Below are positions 45,430 to 53,951 of a stretch of DNA of 64,000 bases, in pieces. The notes below the pieces were generated by a model that saw only the letters and a list, made by a program, of their open reading frames with translations, did no database searches and was not told the DNA's origin. The DNA is from Flavobacterium hankyongi (GTDB lineage: Bacteria; Bacteroidota; Bacteroidia; Flavobacteriales; Flavobacteriaceae): the NCBI RefSeq assembly GCF_036840915.1, contig NZ_CP085725.1, positions 1,488,001-1,552,000 on the forward strand, in the 5' to 3' direction. A program made the position numbers and the translations under genes. Each line of letters begins with the position of its first letter. Positions within the stretch are counted from its first letter, which is position 1.

Positions 45430-45437
45430 TACTTTTG
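45430..45437 (+). promoter_or_regulatory. Candidate -7 box of the FGE-like gene
   Basis: TACTTTTG, 42 bases before the ATG. A second TATTTTTG lies at 45371-45378. The 160-base intergenic region also has a small inverted repeat TCGTT-TT-AACGA. Neither box has a clear -33 TTG. Confidence 0.35.
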
Positions 45438-45479
45438 CGCCCGATTTGATTGAAATTTTTATAACAAAACAAAACCCTT

Positions 45480-46301
45480 ATGTTAAAAAAATTAATACTC
45501 GTGAGCGCTGTCTCTTTTACTTTACTATCATTTTACAGAATAGGAAATCCTGTACTTGAAATGGTAAAAGTTGAAGGTGGAACTTTTATGATGGGCTCAA
45601 AAGACGATAACCGTGTTGCTGAGAACGACGAACAAAAACAGCACGAAGTAAAATTAAATTCTTTCGAAATTAATAAACTGGAAGTAACTGTTTGGGAATG
45701 GAAAGACTATTGCAAAAAAACAAAGAAAAAAATGCCGCAAACTCCAGTTTGGGGCTGGAATGACAATAATCCAGTTACTAATATTACATGGTTTGATGCT
45801 GTTGAATATTGCAATTGGTTAAGTAAAGTTGAAGGTTTAAAACAAGCCTATATAGTTGTAGGACCAAATGTAAAATGTGATTTTACGGCAAATGGCTATC
45901 GTTTACCAACAGAAGCAGAATGGGAATTTGCTGCTAAAGGTGGAAACAAATCAAAAGGAAATGTTTTTGCTGGGGCAAACAACTCAAATGAAATAGCTTG
46001 GTGGATTAAAAATAGTGATAGAAAACCACATTCAGTTGGTACAAAATTACCCAATGAATTAGGTCTACATGATATGAGTGGTAATGTTTGGGAATGGTGT
46101 TGGGATTGGTACAACAAAGATTATTACAAAACAGAAGATGGAAATAATCCAAGAGGACCAATACGCGGTGAGAAAAAAGCAGTTCGTGGTGGTTCATGGG
46201 ACAGCCAAGAAAATTATTTAAGAACTGCAAACAGAATTAGTACTGATCCTAATAAAACGAATGAATTCTACGGATTTAGATTGGCTAGAACTCTTAACTA
46301 A
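45480..46301 (+). CDS. Formylglycine-generating-enzyme-like (SUMF1) exported protein
   Basis: A 273-residue protein with an N-terminal hydrophobic segment (LKKLILVSAVSFTLLSFY), so it is likely exported or anchored. The FGE-sulfatase domain spans the rest: VKVEGGTFMMGS, FEINKLEVTVWEWKDYCK, PVTNITWFDAVEYCNWLS, GYRLPTEAEWEFAAKGG, LGLHDMSGNVWEWCWDWY, AVRGGSWDSQENYLRTANRI and YGFRLAR. True FGEs convert a sulfatase Cys to formylglycine, and no sulfatase is nearby. Related Bacteroidota proteins include the gliding lipoproteins GldJ and GldK, but it is much shorter and lacks a lipobox. Function is uncertain. Confidence 0.85.
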   Translation: MLKKLILVSAVSFTLLSFYRIGNPVLEMVKVEGGTFMMGSKDDNRVAENDEQKQHEVKLNSFEINKLEVTVWEWKDYCKKTKKKMPQTPVWGWNDNNPVTNITWFDAVEYCNWLSKVEGLKQAYIVVGPNVKCDFTANGYRLPTEAEWEFAAKGGNKSKGNVFAGANNSNEIAWWIKNSDRKPHSVGTKLPNELGLHDMSGNVWEWCWDWYNKDYYKTEDGNNPRGPIRGEKKAVRGGSWDSQENYLRTANRISTDPNKTNEFYGFRLARTLN

Positions 46302-46342
46302 AATATCATTAAAACTTTTCTTTCAGATTGATTAAAAAGTTA

Positions 46343-46350
46343 TACTTTTG
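46343..46350 (+). promoter_or_regulatory. Candidate -7 box of ndk
   Basis: TACTTTTG, followed by CACGC, 23 bases before the ATG. An AAGGAA purine tract lies just before the start codon and could serve as a weak ribosome binding site. Confidence 0.5.
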
Positions 46351-46373
46351 CACGCAAATTAAAAAAGGAAAAA

Positions 46374-46793
46374 ATGGCAAGTAATAGAACTTTTACTATG
46401 ATCAAACCGGATGCGGTTGAAAAAGGAAACATCGGTGGAATTTTAAACATGATTACTGAAGGTGGTTTCAGAATCGTTTCTTTAAAATTAACACAGTTAA
46501 CTGTAGCTGATGCTCAAAAATTTTATGCAGTTCACGCTGAAAGACCATTCTTCGGTGAATTAGTAGAATTCATGACAAGAGGTCCAATCGTAGCTGCTAT
46601 CTTAGAAAAAGATAACGCTGTTGAAGATTTCCGTACTTTAATCGGAGCTACTAACCCGGCTGATGCAGCTGAAGGGACAATCCGAAAAAAATACGCTACT
46701 TCAATTGGAGAAAATGCAGTTCACGGATCTGATTCTGATGAAAATGCAGCAATCGAAGGTGCTTTCCACTTTGCAGGAAGAGAAATGTTCTAA
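46374..46793 (+). CDS. ndk: Nucleoside diphosphate kinase
   Basis: This enzyme transfers the gamma-phosphate of ATP to nucleoside diphosphates through a phosphohistidine, keeping NTP and dNTP pools balanced. The 139-residue protein has [14 protein letters not shown] at the start and the active-site [14 protein letters not shown] with His117. It has a typical length for the family. The start codon is preceded by an AAGGAA tract. It converges on the XRE regulator over a bidirectional terminator. Confidence 0.97.
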   Translation: MASNRTFTMIKPDAVEKGNIGGILNMITEGGFRIVSLKLTQLTVADAQKFYAVHAERPFFGELVEFMTRGPIVAAILEKDNAVEDFRTLIGATNPADAAEGTIRKKYATSIGENAVHGSDSDENAAIEGAFHFAGREMF

Positions 46794-46808
46794 TAAAACA
46801 TACAATAT

Positions 46809-46838
46809 AAAAAAGCCGTTCAATAGAACGGCTTTTTT
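46809..46838. terminator. Bidirectional terminator between ndk and the regulator
   Basis: AAAAAAGCCGTTC (46809-46821) and GAACGGCTTTTTT (46826-46838) form a perfect 13-bp stem with an AATA loop. Confidence 0.93.
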
Positions 46839-46839
46839 A

Positions 46840-48318
46840 TTATTTATACTTTTCAAAAATACCCTGAACTACTTCATCAGTTTGGGCAAATCTGACTTTT
46901 TTCTCTACTGTTTTTGGTGGCACAACCCTTTCAGCACAATCTAAAATCCTACAAGATTCACAGGTCACCCCTACTTCACGTCTTTTTATCTTTTCATCAT
47001 TTAAGAAAGCAATTTTAGAAGACGAATTCGGCGTAATCATGATTCCAAAACCAATACTTCTGTAATACCCTTTTCTGAACGGATCTTTAGTCGCCGATGA
47101 CATCGTAAAATATTCCACTCCGCTATGTGTGTAGGAAGAAATCTGACTGTCAAACAAATGCTCATCATTTACATTCGGGATTTCTTTTATGGTTTTTAAC
47201 GAAATCCATCTTCTACAATAATGCTCATAACTTTCATTGGCGTGTGGCTCTAATAAATTGGTGATATGTAATTCCTTTGTCAATTTGATATCGCTACGAT
47301 CTGGCTTGTAACTGAAACGCAAAAAGAATAAGTTTTTAAGATTGAAGTCCTTCGGAAGAATATTAGTAAGACGCTGATAGAAAGTTTCAGGAGAATCAGT
47401 ATACTCAGCTATTAAACTTTGGAATTCAACGGCATCGAATGTTTTTTTTTCAAAAAAAGTTTTCAGTTTTTTTACCAATGGTTTTCTAGGGATTAGCAAA
47501 GCACCTGCAAAATAAGAAGCAAGAAAATTATTCAACACCTGATCGAAACGTTCAAACTTAATCCAAGAGAATGTGTACAATCTATCGGTAATATTCAAAA
47601 AGTTGTAGGCAATTTCTTTGGCATAAATAAACATTCGCTGTGACTCGTCTGTTTCAGAAGAAACCAAAAGCGTCTTAGAAGTTGGAACAAAAACAGAGCG
47701 GAGATTAATCAATTCCTTATGCTGTGACAATTCTTCATTGTTGATCGTATAACCATATTCTTCAATTAAAATTTCTTCTAATTCAGAAACAGCCAATCTC
47801 TTGTTCAAATCTATAGAGTAAGCTTTTGCAAATTTCTCTACTTGACTTTCTATTTCATCAAAATAATTATTATTTGCCTCCTGATACGATCGTAAGGCTG
47901 CCAAAAAGAAGCTTTCACGAGTCAGGTTATAATGCTTTGCGATTTCAAAAAGTGTACTGATAAAAGCATTGACTTTTACTGGTGCTTCAGCAATAATATC
48001 GATCAAGTCACTTTCCTTTATTCCGAATAACTCCAAAGGAATTTCCTTCAGTATATTAGATTGAAGAATTTCACCGATTGGCGCCAGGTTTTTATCCAGT
48101 TTTAAGGAAACCAAATGATCATAATTTGATTCCAATGCTTCCGCTAACAATAATATCTTATCTCGTTTCGGATACTTCTTCCCTTTCTCAATTTCATTCA
48201 GATACGATTTAGACAAGCCAGTCATTTTGGCCAAACCAAATAGTGACAGATTTTTCTCAGTTCGCATCTGTTTCAATTTCAATCCGAAGATCAAACGTAT
48301 ATATTCTTCTTCAATCAT
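46840..48318 (-). CDS. XRE-family regulator with IrrE-like and short-chain acyl-CoA regulator domains (ScfR/RamB-like)
   Basis: The 492-residue protein has an N-terminal helix-turn-helix (about residues 9-68: LKLKQMRTEKNLSLFGLAKMTGLSKSYLNEIEKGKKYPKR). A degenerate IrrE/ImmA-like domain follows, in which the zinc HExxH is replaced (YAKEIAYNFLN) although LNNFLASYFAGALLIPRK is retained. The C-terminal domain carries a Cys pair (CESCRILDC). This is the arrangement of the ScfR regulators, including RamB of Corynebacterium, which controls aceA and aceB. The divergent aceBA genes 148 bases away make the same role likely here. Its promoter on the minus strand is at 48347-48376, so it probably also regulates itself. 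Confidence 0.88.
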   Translation of the reverse strand: MIEEEYIRLIFGLKLKQMRTEKNLSLFGLAKMTGLSKSYLNEIEKGKKYPKRDKILLLAEALESNYDHLVSLKLDKNLAPIGEILQSNILKEIPLELFGIKESDLIDIIAEAPVKVNAFISTLFEIAKHYNLTRESFFLAALRSYQEANNNYFDEIESQVEKFAKAYSIDLNKRLAVSELEEILIEEYGYTINNEELSQHKELINLRSVFVPTSKTLLVSSETDESQRMFIYAKEIAYNFLNITDRLYTFSWIKFERFDQVLNNFLASYFAGALLIPRKPLVKKLKTFFEKKTFDAVEFQSLIAEYTDSPETFYQRLTNILPKDFNLKNLFFLRFSYKPDRSDIKLTKELHITNLLEPHANESYEHYCRRWISLKTIKEIPNVNDEHLFDSQISSYTHSGVEYFTMSSATKDPFRKGYYRSIGFGIMITPNSSSKIAFLNDEKIKRREVGVTCESCRILDCAERVVPPKTVEKKVRFAQTDEVVQGIFEKYK

Positions 48319-48346
48319 TATAAATACTGGAATTATTACTTACAAA

Positions 48347-48376
48347 CAAAGATATAACTTTTAATGAATTTTGCAA
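48347..48376 (-). promoter_or_regulatory. Promoter of the ScfR-like regulator
   Basis: On the minus strand TTG (48374-48376), a 19-base spacer and TATCTTTG (48347-48354). The -7 box ends 28 bases before the ATG. The -33 element lies in a TTTTGCAATTTT stretch that resembles the RamB half-site TTTGCAAA. Confidence 0.65.
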
Positions 48377-48390
48377 TTTTAAAATATTTT

Positions 48391-48402
48391 GCGAACGTTC
48401 GC
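48391..48402. promoter_or_regulatory. Palindromic operator candidate between regulator and aceB
   Basis: GCGAACGTTCGC is a perfect 12-base palindrome between the two divergent promoters, ending directly at the aceB -33 TTG. A second half-site GTTCGC occurs at 48433-48438 and overlaps the last base of the aceB -7 box. Both copies contain the GCGAAC unit. Confidence 0.6.
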
Positions 48403-48433
48403 TTGTTTTGTATTTTTTTATTTTATAAATTTG
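48403..48433 (+). promoter_or_regulatory. Promoter of aceBA
   Basis: TTG at 48403-48405, a 20-base spacer and TAAATTTG at 48426-48433, 33 bases before the aceB start. It is framed by GCGAAC-type half-sites on both sides, so a bound regulator could block or recruit polymerase. Confidence 0.7.
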
Positions 48434-48466
48434 TTCGCAGAAAACAACTAAATAGTAAACCACAGC

Positions 48467-50047
48467 ATGGAACTAACAATCAATAAAACCACAACAATAA
48501 AAAATCAAGAGTTATATTCTGAGATTCTCACAGAGGATGCTTTGATTTTTTTAGAAGCCCTACACACAAAATTCAATCAAAGTAGAATTTCACTTTTAGA
48601 AAAAAGAGAAATACAACAAGAAATTTTTAATTCTGGTGAAAAACCAATTTTTCCATTAGAAACAAAAAAAATCAGAAATACTGCTTGGACTGCTGCAAAA
48701 ATTCCTGATGCATTATTAGACCGAAGAGTTGAAATTACTGGACCTGTAGACCGAAAAATGGTAATTAACGCATTGAATTCGGGCGCTAAAACATTCATGG
48801 CCGATTTTGAAGACAGCTGCTCTCCTACTTGGTCAAACTTAATAGAAGGCCAACAAAATTTGAAAGATGCCATTAACAAAACCATCAATTTTGTACAAAA
48901 TGGAAAAGAATACACTCTTAATGAAAAAACTGCTGTTCTTTTAGTACGTCCACGTGGTTTACATTTAAAAGAAAAAAATATTGTATTTGATGACGAATTA
49001 GCATCGGGATCATTAGTGGATTTTGGACTGTTTTTCTTCCACAATGCCAAAACATTGATTGAACAAGGATTTGGTCCTTACTTTTATTTACCTAAACTAG
49101 AACATTATGAAGAAGCGCGTTGGTGGAATGAAGTTTTTGCATTTAGTCAGGACTATTTAGGAATTAAACAAGGAACAATTAAAGCTACAGTTCTAATCGA
49201 AACTATCACTGCCAGCTTTCAGTTAGATGAAATTATCTACGAATTAAAAGATCACATCGCTGGTTTGAATTGTGGTCGTTGGGATTACATATTCTCTTAT
49301 ATAAAAAAGCTAAAAAACCACAAAGACTTCATTGTTCCTGATCGTGACCAAATTACCATGACAAGTCCATTTATGAGTGCCTACTCATTACGTGTAATAC
49401 AAATTTGTCACAAACGTAATGTATTAGCCATTGGAGGCATGGCAGCCCAAATTCCAATCAAAAACAATGATGAAGCCAATCAAGCTGCTTTTAACAAAGT
49501 AATAGCTGATAAAGAACGTGAGGTAAAAAACGGTCATGATGGCACTTGGGTTGCCCACCCAGCATTAGTTCCGATTGCCATGAAAGTTTTTAATGATAAC
49601 ATGCGTACTAAAAATCAAATGCATATCAAACGAAATGAAATAAGTATTACTGAAAAACAGCTATTAGAAATTCCTGAAGGAAATATCACTTTGAAAGGTA
49701 TTCAAAAAAATATCAATATTGCAATTCTTTATATTGAATCTTGGTTAAGTGGTGTTGGCGCTGCTGCACTATATTATTTAATGGAAGATGCTGCCACTGC
49801 TGAAATTTCAAGAACACAAATATGGCTTTGGTTACAAAAGAAAGTAGTTTTAGAAAACGGAAAAACATTCACTCCTTACCTACTAAAAGAATTGACCGAA
49901 ATAGAAATGCTAAAAATTAAAGAAGAGGTAGGTGAAGAAAGATATGTTAAAGGAAGATTCGGATTGGCTGCAGAACTGTTCACTGAAATGTCATTTAAAC
50001 CCGAATTAGACGATTTCTTAACAACTACTGCCTACAAGTATATTTAA
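48467..50047 (+). CDS. aceB: Malate synthase A
   Basis: It condenses glyoxylate and acetyl-CoA to malate, the second glyoxylate-shunt step. The 526-residue length fits the A isoform. Visible motifs are MADFEDSCSPTWSNLIEGQ, LLVRPRGLHLKEKN, LIETITASFQLDEIIYELKDHIAGLNCGRWDYIFSYIK (with the metal-site Glu and Asp) and IGGMAAQIPIKND. It is the first gene after the divergent promoter and is followed by aceA after 76 bases, so an aceBA transcript is likely. The shunt lets cells grow on acetate, fatty acids or other C2-yielding carbon. Confidence 0.95.
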   Translation: MELTINKTTTIKNQELYSEILTEDALIFLEALHTKFNQSRISLLEKREIQQEIFNSGEKPIFPLETKKIRNTAWTAAKIPDALLDRRVEITGPVDRKMVINALNSGAKTFMADFEDSCSPTWSNLIEGQQNLKDAINKTINFVQNGKEYTLNEKTAVLLVRPRGLHLKEKNIVFDDELASGSLVDFGLFFFHNAKTLIEQGFGPYFYLPKLEHYEEARWWNEVFAFSQDYLGIKQGTIKATVLIETITASFQLDEIIYELKDHIAGLNCGRWDYIFSYIKKLKNHKDFIVPDRDQITMTSPFMSAYSLRVIQICHKRNVLAIGGMAAQIPIKNNDEANQAAFNKVIADKEREVKNGHDGTWVAHPALVPIAMKVFNDNMRTKNQMHIKRNEISITEKQLLEIPEGNITLKGIQKNINIAILYIESWLSGVGAAALYYLMEDAATAEISRTQIWLWLQKKVVLENGKTFTPYLLKELTEIEMLKIKEEVGEERYVKGRFGLAAELFTEMSFKPELDDFLTTTAYKYI

Positions 50048-50123
50048 AAACTGCCAGATGCGGCAACATCTGACAGCTTAAATTCAAATAATTAACAATA
50101 ACTATTTAAAGCACAACAAAATT

Positions 50124-51401
50124 ATGAAAACTGAAGAAAGAATTCAACAATTAGTAACAGATTGGACAACAAACCCAAGATGGAAAGGTATAGAAAGACC
50201 ATACACTGCTGAAAAAGTAGTGGATTTACAAGGCTCTTATCAAATTGAACATTCCATTGCACGTCGTGGCGCTGAAGTACTATGGAAAAAATTACATTCT
50301 CAGGACTGGGTGGCCGGATTAGGAGCTATGACAGGAAATCAGGCAATCCAGGAAGTGGAAGCCGGATTGGAAGCTATATATTTAAGTGGATGGCAAGTAG
50401 CAGCCGATGCTAATTTAGCAGGCGAAATGTATCCAGATCAATCATTATATCCCGCAAATAGCGTTCCACAGGTGGTAAAAAGAATCAATAATGCTTTGTT
50501 GCGTGCCGATCAAATTCAATCGGTTAATAAAGTAGAAAATAAAAAAGAATATCTAGTTCCAATTGTTGCAGATGCAGAAGCTGGTTTTGGTGGAAACTTA
50601 AATGCGTTCGAATTAATGAAAGGTATGATCGAGGCTGGAGCTGCAGGTGTACATTTTGAAGATCAATTATCATCGGCGAAAAAATGCGGGCATTTAGGTG
50701 GAAAAGTTTTAGTACCAACACAAGAAGCAATCAATAAATTAGTAGCAGCACGTTTGGCAGCTGATGTAATGGGAGTTCCAACATTAATTGTTGCCCGTAC
50801 AGATGCTGATGCAGCAAATTTACTAACAAGTGATGTGGATTATAGAGACAGAAAATTCATTACTGGCGAAAGAACTCCCGAAGGTTTCTTTTATGTTAAT
50901 GCTGGATTAGAACAAGGAATTAGTCGCGGCTTATCTTATGCACCATATGCTGATTTAATTTGGTTAGAAACATCAACTCCTGATATTACCGAAGCACGAA
51001 AATTTGCTGAAGCGATACATGCACAATATCCAGGTAAATTATTAGCATACAACTGTTCACCATCGTTTAACTGGGCAGTAAAATTATCGGTAGCCGAAAT
51101 GGAAACATTCCGTGAAGATTTAGCCGCTTTAGGCTATAAATTCCAATTTATCACATTGGCTGGATTCCATGCTTTAAACACATCAATGTTTGAGTTAGCT
51201 TTAGCTTATAAGAAAAAAGGAATGGCTGGTTATTCAGAATTACAGCAAAAAGAATTTGCATTACAAGCTGAAGGATTCAGAGCTGTAAAACATCAAAACT
51301 TTGTTGGAACAACTTACTTTGACGAAGTACAAAATGCAGTAACGGCAGGATTAGCTTCAACTGTAGCTATGAAAGATTCGACCGAAAGTGCGCAATTTTA
51401 A
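50124..51401 (+). CDS. aceA: Isocitrate lyase
   Basis: It cleaves isocitrate to glyoxylate and succinate, the first glyoxylate-shunt step. The 425-residue protein contains the catalytic [14 protein letters not shown] loop with its Cys. It also has [47 protein letters not shown], and a C-terminal YNCSPSFNW close to the active site. Its length is close to that of short bacterial isocitrate lyases. It is transcribed with aceB and ends at a bidirectional terminator shared with the convergent DUF721 gene. Confidence 0.96.
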   Translation: MKTEERIQQLVTDWTTNPRWKGIERPYTAEKVVDLQGSYQIEHSIARRGAEVLWKKLHSQDWVAGLGAMTGNQAIQEVEAGLEAIYLSGWQVAADANLAGEMYPDQSLYPANSVPQVVKRINNALLRADQIQSVNKVENKKEYLVPIVADAEAGFGGNLNAFELMKGMIEAGAAGVHFEDQLSSAKKCGHLGGKVLVPTQEAINKLVAARLAADVMGVPTLIVARTDADAANLLTSDVDYRDRKFITGERTPEGFFYVNAGLEQGISRGLSYAPYADLIWLETSTPDITEARKFAEAIHAQYPGKLLAYNCSPSFNWAVKLSVAEMETFREDLAALGYKFQFITLAGFHALNTSMFELALAYKKKGMAGYSELQQKEFALQAEGFRAVKHQNFVGTTYFDEVQNAVTAGLASTVAMKDSTESAQF

Positions 51402-51419
51402 TTTTTTTATTGGTTAGTA

Positions 51420-51448
51420 AAAATGCCCCGAATTGGGGCATTTTTTAT
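51420..51448. terminator. Bidirectional terminator
   Basis: AAAATGCCCC and GGGGCATTTT pair around a GAATT loop, followed by T's. It lies 19 bases after aceA and touches the stop codon of the convergent DUF721 gene. Confidence 0.92.
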
Positions 51449-51741
51449 TTTAAGACAACTTCTTTAACGACTTCTCTCTTGAGTTCTTCGTTGATCATTT
51501 TGATGATTTTATCTTTACCGTAACTTAATTCTTCTCGTAAGACTGAAGAAGTAAGTTCCACATATAAGGTTGAACCTTTCAGCAACACATTTCGAGTGTA
51601 ATTGTTTACTCCATTTCCCATCAAATTTTTCCATGCATCAGCCACAGAAATCTGATTCAAGCCTTTATCTAACTTATTTACTTCAATGATTTCTTTTAAA
51701 ACATCACTAATAGAACTCTCGTTACTCAGCCTTTTTGTCAT
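51445..51741 (-). CDS. DUF721 (DciA-like) protein
   Basis: The 98-residue protein has the DUF721 pattern: ISVADAWKNLMGNGVNNYTRNVLLKGSTLYVELTSSVLREELSYGKDKIIKMINEEL. It combines a KH-like RNA/DNA-binding fold and the typical W..L G......N motif. In other bacteria DciA, of this family, loads the replicative helicase. Members in Bacteroidota are short and less well studied. It overlaps the start of its upstream gene by 20 bases in a coupled two-gene unit. Confidence 0.82.
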   Translation of the reverse strand: MTKRLSNESSISDVLKEIIEVNKLDKGLNQISVADAWKNLMGNGVNNYTRNVLLKGSTLYVELTSSVLREELSYGKDKIIKMINEELKREVVKEVVLK

Positions 51742-52159
51742 ATTGTGATAATGCGTTAACGTTTACTTTTTTATAATAAAATTCAGCTCCTTCCTTTGAT
51801 TCTAGAACCAATAAACTATCAGATAATTCAATTACTGATTCTGTATGCTTTCCAAAATTAGAAGAGAAATCCAACACTAGTTGCCCATCTTTCTCAGAAG
51901 CAACTATTTTTTCTTGTAAATCATCTACCAAAAATGTTCCCATAGGTTGCCATCTTACTTTTTTATGAAACCCTACTTTATCCTTAATATCAAAATATTC
52001 ATAATTTTCGTTTACTGGATAATCTTTCTCATTACCTTCAACAGTTTCTACTTTTGTAATTTGCCAGTATCCTTTAATTTTATCAATATTTTTTATAGTT
52101 GCTTTTTCCTTACAAGAAAGAACAACCAAACACGCTATTATAAATGCCATTTTTTTCAT
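51722..52159 (-). CDS. Lipocalin-like lipoprotein
   Basis: The 145-residue protein has a lipoprotein signal ending VLSC (Cys16), so it should be attached to a membrane and face the periplasm or surface. The body starts IKGYWQITKVETVEGN, where G-x-W is the usual first-strand signature of lipocalin-like domains. It continues with alternating beta-strands (YEYFDIKDKVGF, QLVLDFSS, SLLVLESKEGAEFYYKK). Its 3' end overlaps the DUF721 gene by 20 bases. Ligand and function are unknown. Confidence 0.75.
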   Translation of the reverse strand: MKKMAFIIACLVVLSCKEKATIKNIDKIKGYWQITKVETVEGNEKDYPVNENYEYFDIKDKVGFHKKVRWQPMGTFLVDDLQEKIVASEKDGQLVLDFSSNFGKHTESVIELSDSLLVLESKEGAEFYYKKVNVNALSQYDKKAE

Positions 52160-52236
52160 ATCGTAAAATTAAAACATTCGGTTAAACCTTTTTGAAAAAT
52201 TATAGTCTAAATTTGAAAATAACTAAATCGACCAAA

Positions 52237-53316
52237 ATGAAACTATTTTATGCATTAAGCCTTTGTCTTATGAGTATTGTAGGCTGCAGTTCAGATGATG
52301 AAACTACAACAACTCCTTCCCAAGCAATTCCAGAAGAGAATATGTATTTCCCTCCTAATAATTCTTCGACATGGGAAACAAAATCAATTTCATCACTAAA
52401 CTGGAATCAAACTGCTGTTCAACCACTATTAGATTATTTAGATTTAAAACATACTAAATCTTTCATCATTTTAGTAAATGGAAGAATCGTAATGGAAAAT
52501 TATTTCAACAGCCATACATCAACTTCATTATGGTATTGGGCAAGCGCTGGAAAAACGCTTACATCAACAGTAACAGGAATCGCACAGCAGGAAAACTTTT
52601 TAAATATTAATAGCAAAGTATCTACATATATTGGTACAGGATGGACAAGTGAGACTTTAGTAAAAGAAAACCTCATTACCTGTAAACACTTACTTAGCAT
52701 GTCGTCAGGACTTGATGATGCTTTAGGAGATAATGTTGATCCAAGCAACTTGCAATATAAAGCAGATGCGGGCACAAGATGGGCATACCATAATGTTTAT
52801 GTTAAACTTCAGGATGTTATAGCACAAGCAACTGGCCAGACTTGGAGTAACTATTTTAACACAAAACTGAGAGACAAAATTGGGATGAATGGAAGTTGGG
52901 TTCAGAGCGGTGATAATTCGGTTTACGCAAGTGACAGTAGAAGTATGGCTCGTTTTGGGTTATTAGCTCTAAACAAAGGCAATTGGAACGGAACACAAAT
53001 TGTTAATCAAGCCTATTTTAATGAAGCTACTTCAACTTCACAAAATATAAATCAGTCATATGGGTATCTTTGGTGGCTTAATGGCAAATCAAGTTATCAT
53101 CTCCCTCAAAGTCAACTTCAATTTAATGGAAGTATTATACCTTCGGGACCTAGTGATATGTTTATGGCTCTAGGCAAAAATGACCAGAAAATCTATGTAG
53201 TTCCTAGCAAAAAAATGGTGATTATTAGAATGGGAGATGCTGCGGACGGAAGCAACATGGCATTATCTGATTTTGACGAAGTTCTTTGGCAAAAAATAAA
53301 TGCACTATTTCCATAG
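52237..53316 (+). CDS. Serine hydrolase (class C beta-lactamase family) lipoprotein
   Basis: The ATG at 52237 gives a lipoprotein signal (lipobox VGC at Cys17) and 359 residues; the longer frame to 52192 prefixes 15 unrelated residues. Catalytic residues are S103-A-G-K106 in WASAGKTLTS and Y184-H-N186 in WAYHNVYVK, as in penicillin-binding proteins, esterases and class C beta-lactamases. A KTG/HTG-like third element is not plain; SGPSDMFMALG is the likely region. It may hydrolyse D-peptides or esters at the envelope. Its stop codon lies in a strong terminator hairpin. It is divergent from the lipocalin-like gene. Confidence 0.85.
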   Translation: MKLFYALSLCLMSIVGCSSDDETTTTPSQAIPEENMYFPPNNSSTWETKSISSLNWNQTAVQPLLDYLDLKHTKSFIILVNGRIVMENYFNSHTSTSLWYWASAGKTLTSTVTGIAQQENFLNINSKVSTYIGTGWTSETLVKENLITCKHLLSMSSGLDDALGDNVDPSNLQYKADAGTRWAYHNVYVKLQDVIAQATGQTWSNYFNTKLRDKIGMNGSWVQSGDNSVYASDSRSMARFGLLALNKGNWNGTQIVNQAYFNEATSTSQNINQSYGYLWWLNGKSSYHLPQSQLQFNGSIIPSGPSDMFMALGKNDQKIYVVPSKKMVIIRMGDAADGSNMALSDFDEVLWQKINALFP

Positions 53317-53328
53317 TGCATTTATTTT
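53293..53328. terminator. Terminator hairpin spanning the stop codon of the serine hydrolase gene
   Basis: AAAATAAATGCACTAT (53293-53308) and ATAGTGCATTTATTTT (53313-53328) form a perfect 16-bp stem with a TTCC loop. The TAG stop at 53314-53316 lies in the right arm. It can also serve the convergent glutathione peroxidase gene ending at 53350. Confidence 0.85.
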
Positions 53329-53349
53329 AATATAATATTTGTATTTTAT

Positions 53350-53949
53350 TTAAGAGCTAATCCAGTTGATAATAACTTCGTCAATAGGTAGTGTTTGAGG
53401 CGATAACACTTTATCCAAATGTCCTTTTTCGTTAATTAAGTATTTTTGAAAATTCCATTCTACTTTATTTTCTTCAATACCATTTTTAGCTTTTGAAGTT
53501 AAAAATTGGTACAACGGATGCATTGTTTCCCCTTTTACAGAAATTTTTTCCATCATAGGAAAAGTCACTCCATAATTTTTAGTACAAAAAGTAGCAATGT
53601 CTGCATTTGTTCCAGGCTCTTGATTTGCAAAATCATTTGCCGGAAATCCAATTACAACAAAATTCTTTCCTTTAAATTCGTCATACAATGCTTGTAATTG
53701 CTCATACTGAGGTGTTAAACCACACTCTGAAGCTGTATTTACAATCATCACCTTTTTCCCTTTTAATGAGGCAAGATCAAATTCTTTTCCAGAAATATCT
53801 TTGACTTTGAATTGATAGATATCCTCACCAGCTGTGTTTTCTTGAATTGATTCCACGTTTACTGCTTTGTTTTTAATACTGTCTTCTTGATTTTTGCAAC
53901 TAAATGCAACAACCGCCATTAGGCCAATAGTAAGTAATTTTCGTTTCAT
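53350..53949 (-). CDS. Glutathione peroxidase-like thiol peroxidase, exported lipoprotein
   Basis: The 199-residue protein has a lipoprotein-type signal (MKRKLLTIGLMAVVAFSC, Cys18). The thioredoxin-fold GPx domain has the peroxidatic Cys76 in NTASECGLTPQYEQL and the later WNF (165-167). The usual FPCNQFG motif reads FPANDFANQEPG, so the Gln of the catalytic tetrad is Asp and one Cys is Ala. The reductant would be thioredoxin-like or bacillithiol-dependent rather than glutathione. The gene begins 2 bases after the fused cytochrome c assembly gene, so both are likely in one operon. Confidence 0.87.
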   Translation of the reverse strand: MKRKLLTIGLMAVVAFSCKNQEDSIKNKAVNVESIQENTAGEDIYQFKVKDISGKEFDLASLKGKKVMIVNTASECGLTPQYEQLQALYDEFKGKNFVVIGFPANDFANQEPGTNADIATFCTKNYGVTFPMMEKISVKGETMHPLYQFLTSKAKNGIEENKVEWNFQKYLINEKGHLDKVLSPQTLPIDEVIINWISS

Positions 53950-53951
53950 GG

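Noticed and set aside
45480..46301. Gliding-motility lipoprotein GldJ or GldK
   Set aside because: The FGE fold is shared, but the protein is much shorter than those, lacks a lipobox and has no gld neighbours.
48577..49050. Minus-strand open frame of 157 residues inside aceB
   Set aside because: It is antisense to malate synthase motifs and has shadow-like Phe/Ser composition and no promoter or start context.
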